DNA of 64,000 nt. Origin: Chiua virens (lineage: Eukaryota > Basidiomycota > Agaricomycetes > Boletales > Boletaceae). This document shows, one piece after another, positions 46,610-56,429 of this stretch. The stretch is from NCBI GenBank assembly GCA_019787685.1, contig JAHNUO010000014.1:496001-560000 (forward strand), in the 5' to 3' direction. Numbering within the stretch: position 1 is the stretch's first letter; every line of letters begins with the position of its first letter. A program made the translations under genes and the position numbers. Below the pieces are notes generated by a model, which had not been told where the DNA came from, did not search any database, and saw only the letters and a program-made list of their open reading frames with translations.

Positions 46610-47460
46610 TCACTGTGTAGCTGAGACGTGGACACTTGTGTGCCCGAAAACTGTGAATCATCATTATTAGCGCCGTCTGACCTCTTCTGCTTGACTGCCC
46701 ACTTTCCCTTCCAGTCAAAGCGACCAAGGTTGTGTGATGGTGGCTTATCATCACTTGGTAAGGCAGTACTGGTGGAGGAGCCAAATGAAAAGTCAGTTAC
46801 TTGAATGAGAAATCGACTGTCACTGCAACTGGTGAGATGCCCAAGCACGAAAACTTGTTTCTCACCATCAGGCAGGGGGGTCTTTGCGAACCTCACATGG
46901 TCAACGGGGAACAGACAGCGAAGATGAATGAGCTGTTGTGGAGCAGCAGCGAACGGTGCAACATCGATGTCGAATGCACGACTGTGATCTTTACTATGTG
47001 CTCGCATGGAGCGGCACACTCTGCCAGAAATGATAAAGATGGGAGGTGGCATTGGAGCAGAGTCCTCCGACGCGAGAGGGGGCAGTGGCTCGAAAGCCTT
47101 TTAAAACTGAGGTGAAGAACGAACTGCTTTTTCACATGAGAAACACACCTCATTCGCAAACACCTGCATGACAGGAAGCACCGTATTCAGGTTTGCGCCA
47201 ATGGTATCCTTTACAATGACGCGGCCGACACCTATGTAAACACCATCTGGCAACAGTGCCCCATTCAAACGTGTAAAATTTGACGTCATGATCAGTGCCG
47301 GAGGGCAAAGGAATGAAACCTTCGTGCTTCCAAAACGATTTTCTGACAGCATCCTGATAGGCCCGCCCTCTGTGAATGCCGAGGATTCCGTGAATGCTAT
47401 AAACGGAGGCCATCTGAATTGAAGAGAAGATAGAAAGCAAGAAAAAGACAATGCAAAGGA
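46610..47460 (-). pseudogene. Unrecognised protein, probably multi-exon, in the TIR element
   Basis: Two open minus-strand blocks are separated by a possible intron near 47060-47110. Upstream block (47451-47101): FTEGGPIRMLSENRFGSTKV, TSNFTRLNGALLPDGVYIGVG, GANLNTVLPVMQVFANEV. Downstream block (47052-46600): PPIFIISGRVCRSMRAHSKD, LIHLRCLFPVDHVRFAKTPL, KQVFVLGHLTSCSDSRFLIQ, then a Ser-rich tail with WKGKWAVKQKRSD. I do not recognise it. The beta-rich look and the neighbouring helicase make an OB-fold, single-strand-binding-like role conceivable, as RPA-like genes accompany some Helitrons, but this is only inference. It is more intact than most coding regions here. Confidence 0.5.
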
Positions 47461-47866
47461 AGAACTTTAGGAGAAGAGCATGATGAAATGCAGTGGAAGA
47501 CGGGGAGCTGCAGGAGCGCAGCTAGGAGCCACCACACCCCCTGACAGAATGGTGCTCCACACGATCAACCGACGATGCAGAGGAGCATGAGACCGTTGTG
47601 GTGCTGTGCCGACGACGGATGATAGAAGAACAATGGAGAGGAGGAAAAGACAGTTGCAATGATGCAACACATTACAAATGTTTCGATTGCAGGGGAGCGA
47701 CACGACGAAGAGCAAGGAGGGACAGCGAAAGAGGGTGCGCCACAGGAGGGTCAATGATCGATGAGCGATCGCTCCTTGCTGAAAAGAGTACTGCGAGCGA
47801 CCAATCATAAGCCACCTGGCAAGCTGTGGTGCTTAATATAATAGATATAACTATGTACTACCAAAG

Positions 47867-48032
47867 CCTACATCTGTCAGGTGGAAATCGAGTGCAAGTC
47901 CTTTGCAGATTTCATTAATAAAGACATCAGTGTGTTGAAAGCCAGTTCCTTGATCAAGGACCTGGAACATCAAGCTCTGACAACCCTAACCCATAGCATC
48001 ACTGAACGGCTGAGGATTCCTGCCATCAAGTA
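47867..48032 (+). pseudogene. Short plus-strand exon next to the right TIR
   Basis: After a likely 3' splice site (CATCTGTCAG) an open frame of about 52 codons reads VEIECKSFADFINKDISVLK, LIKDLEHQALTTL, SITERLRIPAIK and stops at TAA. It has no ATG, so it would be a terminal exon. It lies on the opposite strand to the helicase and the unrecognised protein. I do not recognise it; it could be the remnant of a transposase or a captured gene end. Confidence 0.4.
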
Positions 48033-48221
48033 AAAAACGACCCATGCCATTCCACCAAATGTTGTGCCAATCCTCTTGGCACCCAGCAGTAGTGTGGTGG
48101 TCAGTGTGGTGGGTTGAAATTTTGGTGTGGGCTAGATTTTTTGGCAGTCAAATTTTTTTTCCCGTAGTGGACCATTTTTTTTGTGATTTATTAAATATGC
48201 AGATTTTCCACCATAGTCCCA

Positions 48222-48950
48222 TGGTTTGTATAATGGAATTCTTTCAGATTTCGTAGTATAACAAACATATGTACATCCAAAAATAACTACCCCTTGCCAC
48301 TTATATCTCAGCTTGTGGACAAATTAAAAGATGCATATTTCATATATTCTTATGGAACCATCTCTTCAAGAGTGTGTTCCTTAGGAGAAGAAGGTGGAGT
48401 TTCCATGTGAGTGGAAAAAATACATGATGCCACAATAGAGTTGGCATAATTAAGTTCTTCTGTGATTATGTTATTCATGAAGTCATCATCTTCTTGGGAG
48501 TGGCATGAGTCAGGGCATCTTCACATTGTTACCATTCCTGTTGTCCAGTCTATATGGGGATTGTGATACTTTAATCATGTAAATCCAAGAATAAGGTTAT
48601 TCTTTCCAAGGTTGGTAATTTCTGTATCCACTATTTTCCTGTGACCTTTGAAATCAATCAGAATTTGGGTGGTGTGAGTTATGGAGCTTGCTTGGGGTTC
48701 TTGGTTCCTTAACATGAAAGACTTGTATTGGCCATGGCAGTTTGTGATGTGGGAGATTACATATGTTTAGCAATGAAACCCTCGTGTATGAAGATTGTAT
48801 TAGCTCCACTGTCTAGTAACACTTTTGCTCCAATGTATTCAATTTGGTTTACTGGGGATACCAAAATTGAGAGAGAAATTTCCTTTTCCATAGATAAAGA
48901 TTAAATGAAAGATCCCTCTGGGATATTTGTTGTGGCAGAATTAACCATGG
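48222..48950 (-). pseudogene. Gypsy2 protease region and protease-RT linker
   Basis: On the minus strand the protease shows EYIGAKVLLDSGANTIF (about 48840-48790), with an intact D-S-G active site. Downstream linker sequence (LEEMVP, about 48360) leads to ERIPLYKPWDH at the TIR-element junction. In between, about 75 bases (48258-48335) match the reverse transcriptase coding region at about 45310-45395 in inverted orientation. The linker is therefore interrupted by an inverted copy of pol sequence. Confidence 0.78.
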
Positions 48951-49281
48951 GACTATCATGCCCACTGCACTCATTGAAGACACTGTCAACAGTTTTCTGT
49001 TGCTTTTCTGTTTTAGGCAGTTTAACATCTTGCTGGGGACATTTGTTGGTTGAATAATTAAAATTAAAACCTAAAGAAATAAAGTTTTCATAGTATTTTC
49101 AAGGGGTGTGTGAATATGACATCCCAGTGTACTCATTTGCTCAGCCTTTTTCCTTTCTATTTTTGTTCTTATAAAGACCAAAGTAATAAGCTTGTACCTG
49201 TTCTGGGTTCATACCGCAGATGGCAGCAAAGGGGTCTGTAGCTGGTACAGATAGAGTTTCAGTGGAAGTAGAAAAAACCAT

Positions 49282-50180
49282 TCACTTCACTTCCTTCTTT
49301 GTGATGCAGACTGTCTTGTAAGAACATTCCTTTTTATGTCCACCACCCCAAAAGTTGCATTTACTGCACTGGTTTTTAGGTTTGGGGCAATTAGTTGACA
49401 TGTGGCCAGATCTGTTGCAGTTACAGCACTTGTTGGACTTCTTCTGTCCTACATATTTGACTTCTTGGCCTGTGAACCAGCCGTCTTTGTCTTTCTCATA
49501 GGTGATAGCTCCTATGTTTATTCCATTAGGATTCTTCTTTTTCCAGTTCCTTTCTCTGCAGATGAAGTTAAGAGATTTCATTGAGTTCCCAGCTGCTCTA
49601 ATGGCAGTGAGATATTTTCACACTGCTTTGTTGTGATCTTTTGTGCAGTTTGCATGTGCAGAGTTCATATAAATGAGGTCATTTGGGTTCTGCCTTTGAC
49701 TGTCCCTGAATATTTGATATATTATGCTCTAGGCTGTGTTTGCCTCAAGGAGTCTTATGGCATGTGTGGGATTAATTATGGCTTGTAGTCAGAAGTTTTC
49801 GACTCTCTTCATTTCTTGTGTCAGGTGTTTGAGTTGGGTTATTGTTCTGACAGAACATTCCTTCAATGTCAATGACTAATTGTGCTCATGAAAGGTTTGT
49901 TCCTTGGGCTAATCTTGTTTTGGCAAATTGTGCCCCTCTTCCTTCTTTGATTTGGGAAAGTATGGTGAGTACTGCTCTGTGGGAATTGGTGGGGATAGAG
50001 GTGGTGTTCACATTTAGCCATCCTATTATTTTTTCCCACCATTCTTCAAACTTAGACATTTCTCTATTGTAGGTTCCTGGATCTGCAAGTATTTCTACTT
50101 TGGATAAAGGTGGTAGTGCATTTATGACTATTTGTTCAAGAGTGTGCACTGCATTTTGTAGGGATTGGATTAGCCAAGAG
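49282..50180 (-). pseudogene. Gypsy2 gag with zinc knuckle, 5' truncated
   Basis: On the minus strand: VINALPPLSKVEILADPGTYN (about 50120) and FEEWWEKIIGWLNVNTTSIP (about 50050-49990), which is capsid-like. Then LNFICRERNWKKKNPNG and CCNCNRSGHMSTNC (about 49450-49400), a CX2CX4HX4C nucleocapsid knuckle, and CSKCNFWGGGHKKEC (about 49360). The N-terminal part and the 5' LTR are lost at 50180, where a TAGGGAACTACATAGG hAT-like end begins. Only one CpG is visible in 49281-49560. Confidence 0.8.
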
Positions 50181-50270
50181 TAGGGAACTACATAGGTGAA
50201 CCTGTGGGAATGGGTATGGGTACAGGTATGGGTTGACCCACAGGTTGCCTGTCAAATGTGACAAGACAAA
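50181..50270. mobile_element. hAT terminus remnant with TACCCA/TGGGTA units
   Basis: TAGGGAACTACATAGG followed by GGGAATGGGTATGGGTACAGG resembles the ends of hAT1 and the MITE at 34099. No matching right end or 8-bp duplication of the flank GCCAAGAG was found, so this is a fragment. It truncates gypsy2 gag. Confidence 0.55.
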
Positions 50271-50925
50271 GAGAGAGAGTGATAATAATGTGACAACCAT
50301 TGTGGTTATTACGTTGTCATCAGGTAGGCTGAGATGAGAGGTAAGGCAAAGGTGATGACAACATTATCATCATTGTCAAGCAAGGGCAAGGGCAAGGGCA
50401 AGGGTGAGAGTGAGGGTGAGGGTGAGGACAACAACAATGTAACAACCATGTTATAGTGGTTATCATGTTGTTGTTGTTGTCATCATTGTCATTGTCGGCA
50501 GGCAAGGTAAGGGATAAGGTCAGGTGATGACAATGATGACAAGGGCAACAAGGGTGATAATGATGTAATAACTGCTATAATGTGGTTATTGTGTCATTGT
50601 CATCAGAGGAAATAAGGGGTGAGGTGAAGTGAAGGTGAGGATGATGTGGTAACCATCATTGTTGTTGTTCTTGTTGTCAGGCAAGGTAAGAGGTGAGGTA
50701 AGGTGGAGGTAACAATAACAATGAGGGCAAAAGCAATGAGGGTGACAGGGTACAGTGAGGAGTGAGGTAAGGTGAAGGTGATAATGATGCAGCAACTGCT
50801 ATAATACAGTTATCATGTTGTTGTTGTTGTTGTTGTCAGGCAAGGTGAGGCAATGAAGGTGAAGATGAGGGTGACAAGGATGAGAGCAATGAGGGAAAGA
50901 GAGTGAGTGACGAGGGTGATAACAT
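50271..50925. repeat. Degenerate tandem repeat, about 100-130-bp unit
   Basis: About five divergent units recur. Each contains a GATAATNATGTAACAAC..TGGTTAT block, a TGTTGTTGTTGTCATCA or similar tract, and GGCAAGGTAAGG.GAGGTAAGGTGA; units begin near 50279, 50428, 50552, 50647 and 50779. There is strong strand asymmetry (purines on plus). Shorter GGCAAG and GTTGTT microsatellites are embedded. No coding content. Confidence 0.7.
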
Positions 50926-50954
50926 AGCTACAGTACTGATGATGTAGCACTAAA

Positions 50955-53122
50955 CAGCATGATGATCCCACCTAGTAACTTGTTTTAGCTTTGATACACC
51001 CTCTGTCATATACTACTTCATTCTCCATTCCTCTGGATATAACTCCAACACTCTTAGACATGAACTCCAGGTTGATCTCCCTCAGAACACAACTCCATGA
51101 CCCCAGACCTTCCATTACATATATATGTTTCCTTTTCATTTTAGTACATAAACCTGTGTCTCACTTACAAGCACAACTCCAGCTTCCTCAGTACCTGATT
51201 ACCTCTGGTTATGTAGTTTCCCGATATCTGCCTCACTCAGCATTTAGTCATTCTCTGTTTCTCCATATTAGTCATCTCCTTGCTCCATGACTAATCATTC
51301 TGTTTCCTCCCAGTATATAAACTGTAGTTACTTTGATTGTAACTTTAATCTGAATATTAATTTATTTGTATGACTCACTCCAAACACTCTGGGAAGACCT
51401 TGACAATCTTCACTCTACTCGACTCCACTTTATGTGTTGAGTCTTACTTTGACCTCCATTCATGTCCAAAATACAGGGATAGACTGTGACAAGGGCACAC
51501 CACATACAGTGAAGCCAAGTCCCATCCAATGCTACAACTCTGGAGATCTGGAGTTGACAACCTCCGAGTTGCATGATCTCTAATACCCTCATTGAATGAC
51601 TAGTATCCAACAGGAGTTTGGATGATGGAGAAATGAGAGTCAAATTTCTCAGCTCCAAGCATGGTGATACACCATTGAACATCATGGTCCCAAGCAAACC
51701 AATGGAAGTGGTGCAGGGCCTTGATAGTGATGACATCACAAGGACTTGATAGCTTTGAGAAAGTTCTTATAATCTCATGGTGAAGATTTCAAACATATGA
51801 TGTGAATTATGGTCAAAGTGTTCTCTGCTGTATGAGACAGATGTCAATATGAGTCATTAAAGTTCTTGGATGTAGCAGTGGTAACTGGTAATGCTTTCAG
51901 ACCCATGGAGATAGACTCTCTTTAGGTGTGTCAGTGATTCACAAAGCTAACAGGGTAAAGCAATAGTGCAGATTTCTGACATGGTCATTCATCATGACCC
52001 CCAGTGCTACCGCAATCTTCATGGGCAAGAGAACCATGTCAAAAGCCTGATGTACCAGCAAATCTTGTAACAAGCTGCACATGTGAGTGGTTTTATGGGT
52101 GAACTTAATGATAAGAAGCAAGGTGAGTAGAAGGTAGGTATGGAGTGATGTTTTGCTGTGGACACTCAAGTCGATGTTTGCAAGACTGATGAGGACTGGA
52201 TGAGTGACATAATTGCCACTTATGATAGAGATGTTTGTCTTGTCAGATATGATAGGACAACCCTGAGGAGAGTTGCACCTAGTGGTAATGCCTCCTGAGA
52301 CAATGTCATCATAGAAAACTTGACTGAGGTAGTATACTTAGTACCTGGATGTTCCATGCTTGATCACCACTTAATCACTCATTGTAGACACAGCAGAGCT
52401 TGATAGCACAAGTCCAAACCTTTCTCAGAACAAATGAAATATGGGACTTCAATAGCAGTTGGCTAAGGAGGGCCTGTAAACAGTCAATCAGGTTCCAATA
52501 GAAAAGTCATAGAGGCTGCTTGACAGGATACTCTGGTTGTAGTGTTTCACATACCCACTTTGGGCCAGGTAGAAGGATCTTTGCCTGAGTTCTGAGCTCT
52601 TAGCAGAGTGAAATGAAAGAGAAGTATTCTTAATCTATGGGGATCAGAAAATGCATGAAGGCTGAGAATTGCTACTCACAATGTTGAGTGAGAGCAAATC
52701 ATCAATAGTCACCATGCTATGGTGAGATCGTAACAACCAGCACACAACCCCATTCCTGTTTAGATGCCCAAGGATAATATACATAGGTTCTCTTGTCTCT
52801 GTTTTCCATGCTAATCTGCCCAGAAATCATCCTGAAAGGTCTTTCCACCCTGGAAAGTTTCACCACACCCTGCAAACATCTCTACAAATCATCCTGGGCC
52901 AAGATGTCCAGTGCCAAGGAGGAGATAATGAATGCCAGAAGGGTTTAAGCCTTCTCTGAAGCTATCAATTTCATTGTAAAGCTTGGGACTGCCAGACTGT
53001 GCATGTTCATCCAGTTGAACTTGTTCTGGAGTGGGGGAGTGAACATCCTCTATGTCTACCTTAGCCTGAGTATCAGTAGGTAAGTTTTTGGGATCCTCAA
53101 ATAATGACTGGCTCCCTAGCAT
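50955..53122 (-). pseudogene. Plavaka-type transposase (Plavaka-3), split by LTR2
   Basis: On the minus strand: N-terminal SPTPEQVQLDEHAQS (about 53030); YPWASKQEWG and LRSHHSMVTIDDLLSLNI (about 52780-52690); WKC-like VGM.NTTTRV, EWLSGD-like NEWLSGDQAWNIQ (about 52400-52350); LISLANIDLSVHSKTSLHTYL and LLPMKIAVALGVMMNDHVRNLHYCF (about 52190-51970). Then ALHHFHWFAWDHDVQWCI (about 51710) and FDSHFSIIQTPVGY.SFNEG (about 51650-51590). After the LTR2 at 51004-51585 the frame continues GVSKLKQVT (about 50985). The C-terminal half is lost at the tandem repeat. There are many stops. Confidence 0.83.
51004..51585 (+). mobile_element. LTR2 solo LTR inside Plavaka-3
   Basis: It starts TGTCATATACTAC and ends GATCTCTAATA. 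It is flanked by CCCTC (50999-51003 and 51586-51590), a perfect 5-bp duplication. It is 582 bp. Removal restores NEG-VSKLKQVT in the Plavaka frame. Confidence 0.94.
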
Positions 53123-53570
53123 GACCCATTTGGCTGATTCATATATTAAGGAACATTCATCTCTGTGTAAAATTTATTACCACAATTGGGATAACTAATG
53201 GTCTTTGCTAGGAATCACCTGCAGATATTTTTGGCTTGAGGCATTGTGTGACAGTGAATGTGTTCAAAATGAGACACCCCCAGGATGAGGGAGACACTTA
53301 AGACTGAGTCAGAGTACTTGGCTGATACACATACATGTATTGTACATACAAAGCCACATAAATTGCCTCCTCTATCATCATGATTTTTGAGCCAGGCATA
53401 TATCTGCCATGTTCAACACCATCCCAGTTTTAGGCCAGACATTCTGCTGCTCCTGATGTGTCAATACCACTTGAGTATCAATCTGAATTGGATGAAAGAT
53501 TCCACTTTGCTCCTTGGCTGTGCATGCTGCTTCACAAGAATACAATATCACCCATACATATATTACTGGC
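53123..53570. other. Flank between Plavaka-3 and LTR1; no gene seen
   Basis: Short open frames only. It could include the upstream region of Plavaka-3, but I see no terminal inverted repeat. Confidence 0.3.
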
Positions 53571-54331
53571 TGTTATAATTCATTCTTTTCCTTTTACTTC
53601 CATCTTGATTTTACTACACTCAGTACTACAGGTACTAACCTACATTCAATCTGCAAGGCTTATTCTTGCTTCTGTGTACTCAGCAAGGGCTTAACCCTTT
53701 GCCCCATGCTGCTTCTTCTTTTGCCCTCCTGGGCTCACTCCATTTTATTCTGCTAGCACAACTCTGGTCTAACCCATTGTTCTACTATCACTTATCTCTG
53801 ATCCACTAGGGATCTTCTTCATTTCTGCCATCTATCCAATGGTTTTCACTTTTATCATTCCATCTTCTTTCTATCCAATTCCTTTACATCATATGACTCC
53901 TTTTGGCACTTTGGTTAGTTCCACTCTTCTTGGCCAACCCTTTGCCCAGCTTTACTTTATGTATATAAACCTTGCAGTGATACTCTGTATTCCTCAATCT
54001 TGATCTCTACAATCTAGCTGAGTATCTCTGCTCCTCCTTGGGCTTTACCTATGTAAGTCACCCTTCATTGCTGCAACCAATGACCAGCTCCTCAGTCCAC
54101 CCTGATCACAAGGGGAAGTCTTTGGTTATTTGGGTATAGATTTCCAACAAGATACTCTTAGCAACACCTGAGTTCTATCTTTGTCTCACTGGTAGCAACC
54201 CACTGACCAGTAACCCTCCTTGAACTCTTTAGTGCACCACATACCAAGTGATAGTTGTTTGAGTTATCACAACCACTTGATACTTAGTGCTTTTGTGGCT
54301 ATACTAGGCCCTACCAAGGACCATCATAACA
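53571..54331 (+). mobile_element. LTR1 solo LTR, complete
   Basis: The ends are TGTTATAATTC and CATCATAACA (inverted TGTTAT pair). CTGGC is duplicated at 53566-53570 and 54332-54336. At 761 bp it is the reference copy for the LTR1 family that also forms the gypsy1 5' LTR. It is CpG-poor, so older than the gypsy1 copy. Confidence 0.95.
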
Positions 54332-54390
54332 CTGGCAACCAAATCTGAATTCTCCACCTGAGTCATTTGTCAACATTTATATGAATGACA

Positions 54391-54654
54391 GGGATCAAGA
54401 AGGATCTTGTGTAGTGGAAGTAGATGTGAGAGGTGGTTGATGTCCAGCAAAGGAGGTGAAAACTCCAAGAGAACTTTGTTAGAGTTCCTTGGTCTCAATT
54501 CATGGGGTTTATATACTACATGGATGTTGGAGTTCTAATCTGAGTTGTGAACTACATAGATAAGCATAATGTATCCTATTGGATAATAAGTTGTGAATGC
54601 ATATGAGTCATAGATAAAGAACATGAGGTGCATAGGTATCTGGTAGTAATGTGT
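54391..54654 (-). mobile_element. LTR3 fragment truncated by a MITE
   Basis: On the minus strand this corresponds to the 3' half of LTR3 (AGAGGTGGTTGATGTCC, TTTGTTAGAGTTCCTTGGTC, TATATACTACATGGATG). It ends exactly where the MITE begins at 54655. No LTR3 sequence resumes after 55356, so the other half is deleted. Confidence 0.8.
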
Positions 54655-55356
54655 AGTGTTTTGAAGTCCAGTCCAGTCTGGTTTTCCACAGTCCAAATGA
54701 GGCAACTGGACCGCAACTGCTCTTAGTAAGCTTCCAAAAGCAGTAGGACCAGACCAAAACAATAAAAAACCAGTCCTAACAACTTTAACAACTTTTTTAG
54801 GACTGCTTCAGACTGGTTTTTATTACTCATACTGAACAGTAGTTCCCACTAAACTAGAACTACCTTTGTGATCTGTATGATCCCTATTATAGCATGATGT
54901 TGATGTGAGTTCAAGTCCTATGCACAATTGACACAACATGATATGCAGTGAGGTATTGAAATTTGAATGCAAGAGATGGGGATTGAAGTCTGTGGTAGCA
55001 AGGTAAAAACTTGGATCCAGTTTGAGTTGAATGCATAGCTTTGATTACCTGCAGGTATCTGGAGTATGGGTATGTATCCAGGTATGGATTTCTGGTACCC
55101 ATTAATATACCTATATTCTTCATGGGTATATCAACAGGTACAGGTGTGGGTATAGCTACCCAGGGGTATACCCATGAGTTGCCCAGGACACTCACTATGG
55201 TTACTATAACACTAGCCAATTCTGAACAGTACTGGACAACTACCCCAAGTTTTACTGATGTAGTCACCCTGATAGAGAAACTACATTGGGATCTCTCACA
55301 CAATTGCCTTCATTTGGAGTGTGGAATACCAGACCAGACTGGACTTTAAAACACTA
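54655..55356. mobile_element. hAT2-family MITE, 702 bp
   Basis: The ends are TAGTGTTTTGAAGTCCAGTC and (inverted) TAGTGTTTTAAAGTCCAGTC. The left 150 bases match the copy at 8165. The middle (about 55030-55180) contains TGGGTATG/TACCCA-rich sequence of the hAT1 type, so it may carry a nested hAT end. The flanks GTAATGTG and GATCTAAG differ, which fits a later deletion or recombination. Confidence 0.8.
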
Positions 55357-55452
55357 GATCTAAGTAGATTGGGATTGCATGGTTCATTGCTTATAGGCTT
55401 ATGAAGCCAAGCCCCTGGGATCTGGGGAAAAGATAGGATGTGGCAAGGTAAA

Positions 55453-55874
55453 TGATTTCAATGTTCTAACCCTCAATGGATTTCACCTTCAATCAATTCT
55501 AATACATTACAGCATAATCTGCCTCATGTCAAGGCTGTCCAAAGGATCATACCCAATTGACTGCCACAATATCACACACATATGCTTCCATCTTTCATTT
55601 CCCTTATCACTGACTCATTACTGGCAGTGCAAGGCTACGTTCTTATCTATGACTCATATCTATTTACACCTTATCATCCAATAGGATACATTATGCCTAT
55701 CTAGATAGTTAGATTAGAACTTGATATCCATGTAGTATATAAACCCCATGAATTGAGCTCAACCAAGGCACTCTAACAAAGTTTACTTGGAGTTTTCGCT
55801 TCTTTGTTGGATATCAACCACCTCTCATATCTTCCACTACACTTTACAGCCTAGCATTGTTCTAGGTTGTTTCA
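55453..55874 (+). mobile_element. LTR3 solo LTR
   Basis: It starts TGATTTCAATGTTCTAACC (a few bases of the canonical start are deleted) and ends GGTTGTTTCA. GTAAA is duplicated at 55448-55452 and 55875-55879. It is 422 bp with a TATATAAA box near 55735. Confidence 0.92.
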
Positions 55875-56429
55875 GTAAATACAGGATATATTATCAACTA
55901 GGACTTCAGCTGAAGTTTCCCAGTGTAAAATTTCTCTGGTAGATGGATGTAAGCTTCACATCTAAACACATGAAGGTGTTTGATGGAACATTTATCCCCT
56001 TTAACTAACTTATAGAGCGTTTTCCAATGCAAGCAAGCTGATATGGCACCCCTTGAATGTCTTAGGTTAAAGGATTAAATCTCTCATTCAAAACTGCAAA
56101 GGATCTGTGCAGTTGTGCTGAGCTACTACCAGGTGGTCCATGATGGCAGTCCATGAAGATCCAAACCACACATTCAACAAAAAATTCTGTGTATCTGTAC
56201 TGGCATGACCCCTTGAACTGCATCACATCTATTCTTAGCCATCCACTCTTTGCTGACCATCTTGAATTGGTTCCTCAACTTGTTTATACAATTGTGGTAA
56301 AGAATTGTCATGTATACACTGATTGAATTACAGGTGAAGGTGTATGGGAAATGCAGGTGCATACTTGCTACTATCATTGTTTAACCATAAAGTTACACTT
56401 TGTAGTCGCAGATCCCTACAGGCAGAATA
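55875..56429. other. Decayed upstream part of Plavaka-2, no clear motif
   Basis: No frame here shows a motif that I can place. Its position suggests N-terminal Plavaka coding or upstream flank. Confidence 0.3.

Larger units (their letters stand above)
45601..48215. mobile_element. Helicase-containing element with 128-bp inverted repeats, 6-bp target duplication
   Basis: The segment starts TATGGTGGAAAATCTGC and ends with its inverted complement. The two ends are inverted repeats for about 128 bases (45601-45730 and about 48088-48215), including CCACCACACTGACCACCACAC. It interrupts gypsy2 pol at GTCCCA, which is duplicated exactly (45595-45600 and 48216-48221); removing the segment rejoins the pol frame at WDHSIDL. 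It is CpG-rich (about 16 CpG in 46861-47160 by eye). Inside are remains of a PIF1-type helicase, an unrecognised protein and a short plus-strand exon. TIRs are not a Helitron trait, and I cannot assign a superfamily from a 6-bp duplication. Confidence 0.85.

Noticed and set aside
54655..54662. An 8-bp duplication for the MITE at 54655-55356
   Set aside because: The flanks GTAATGTG and GATCTAAG do not match, so no duplication can be claimed.
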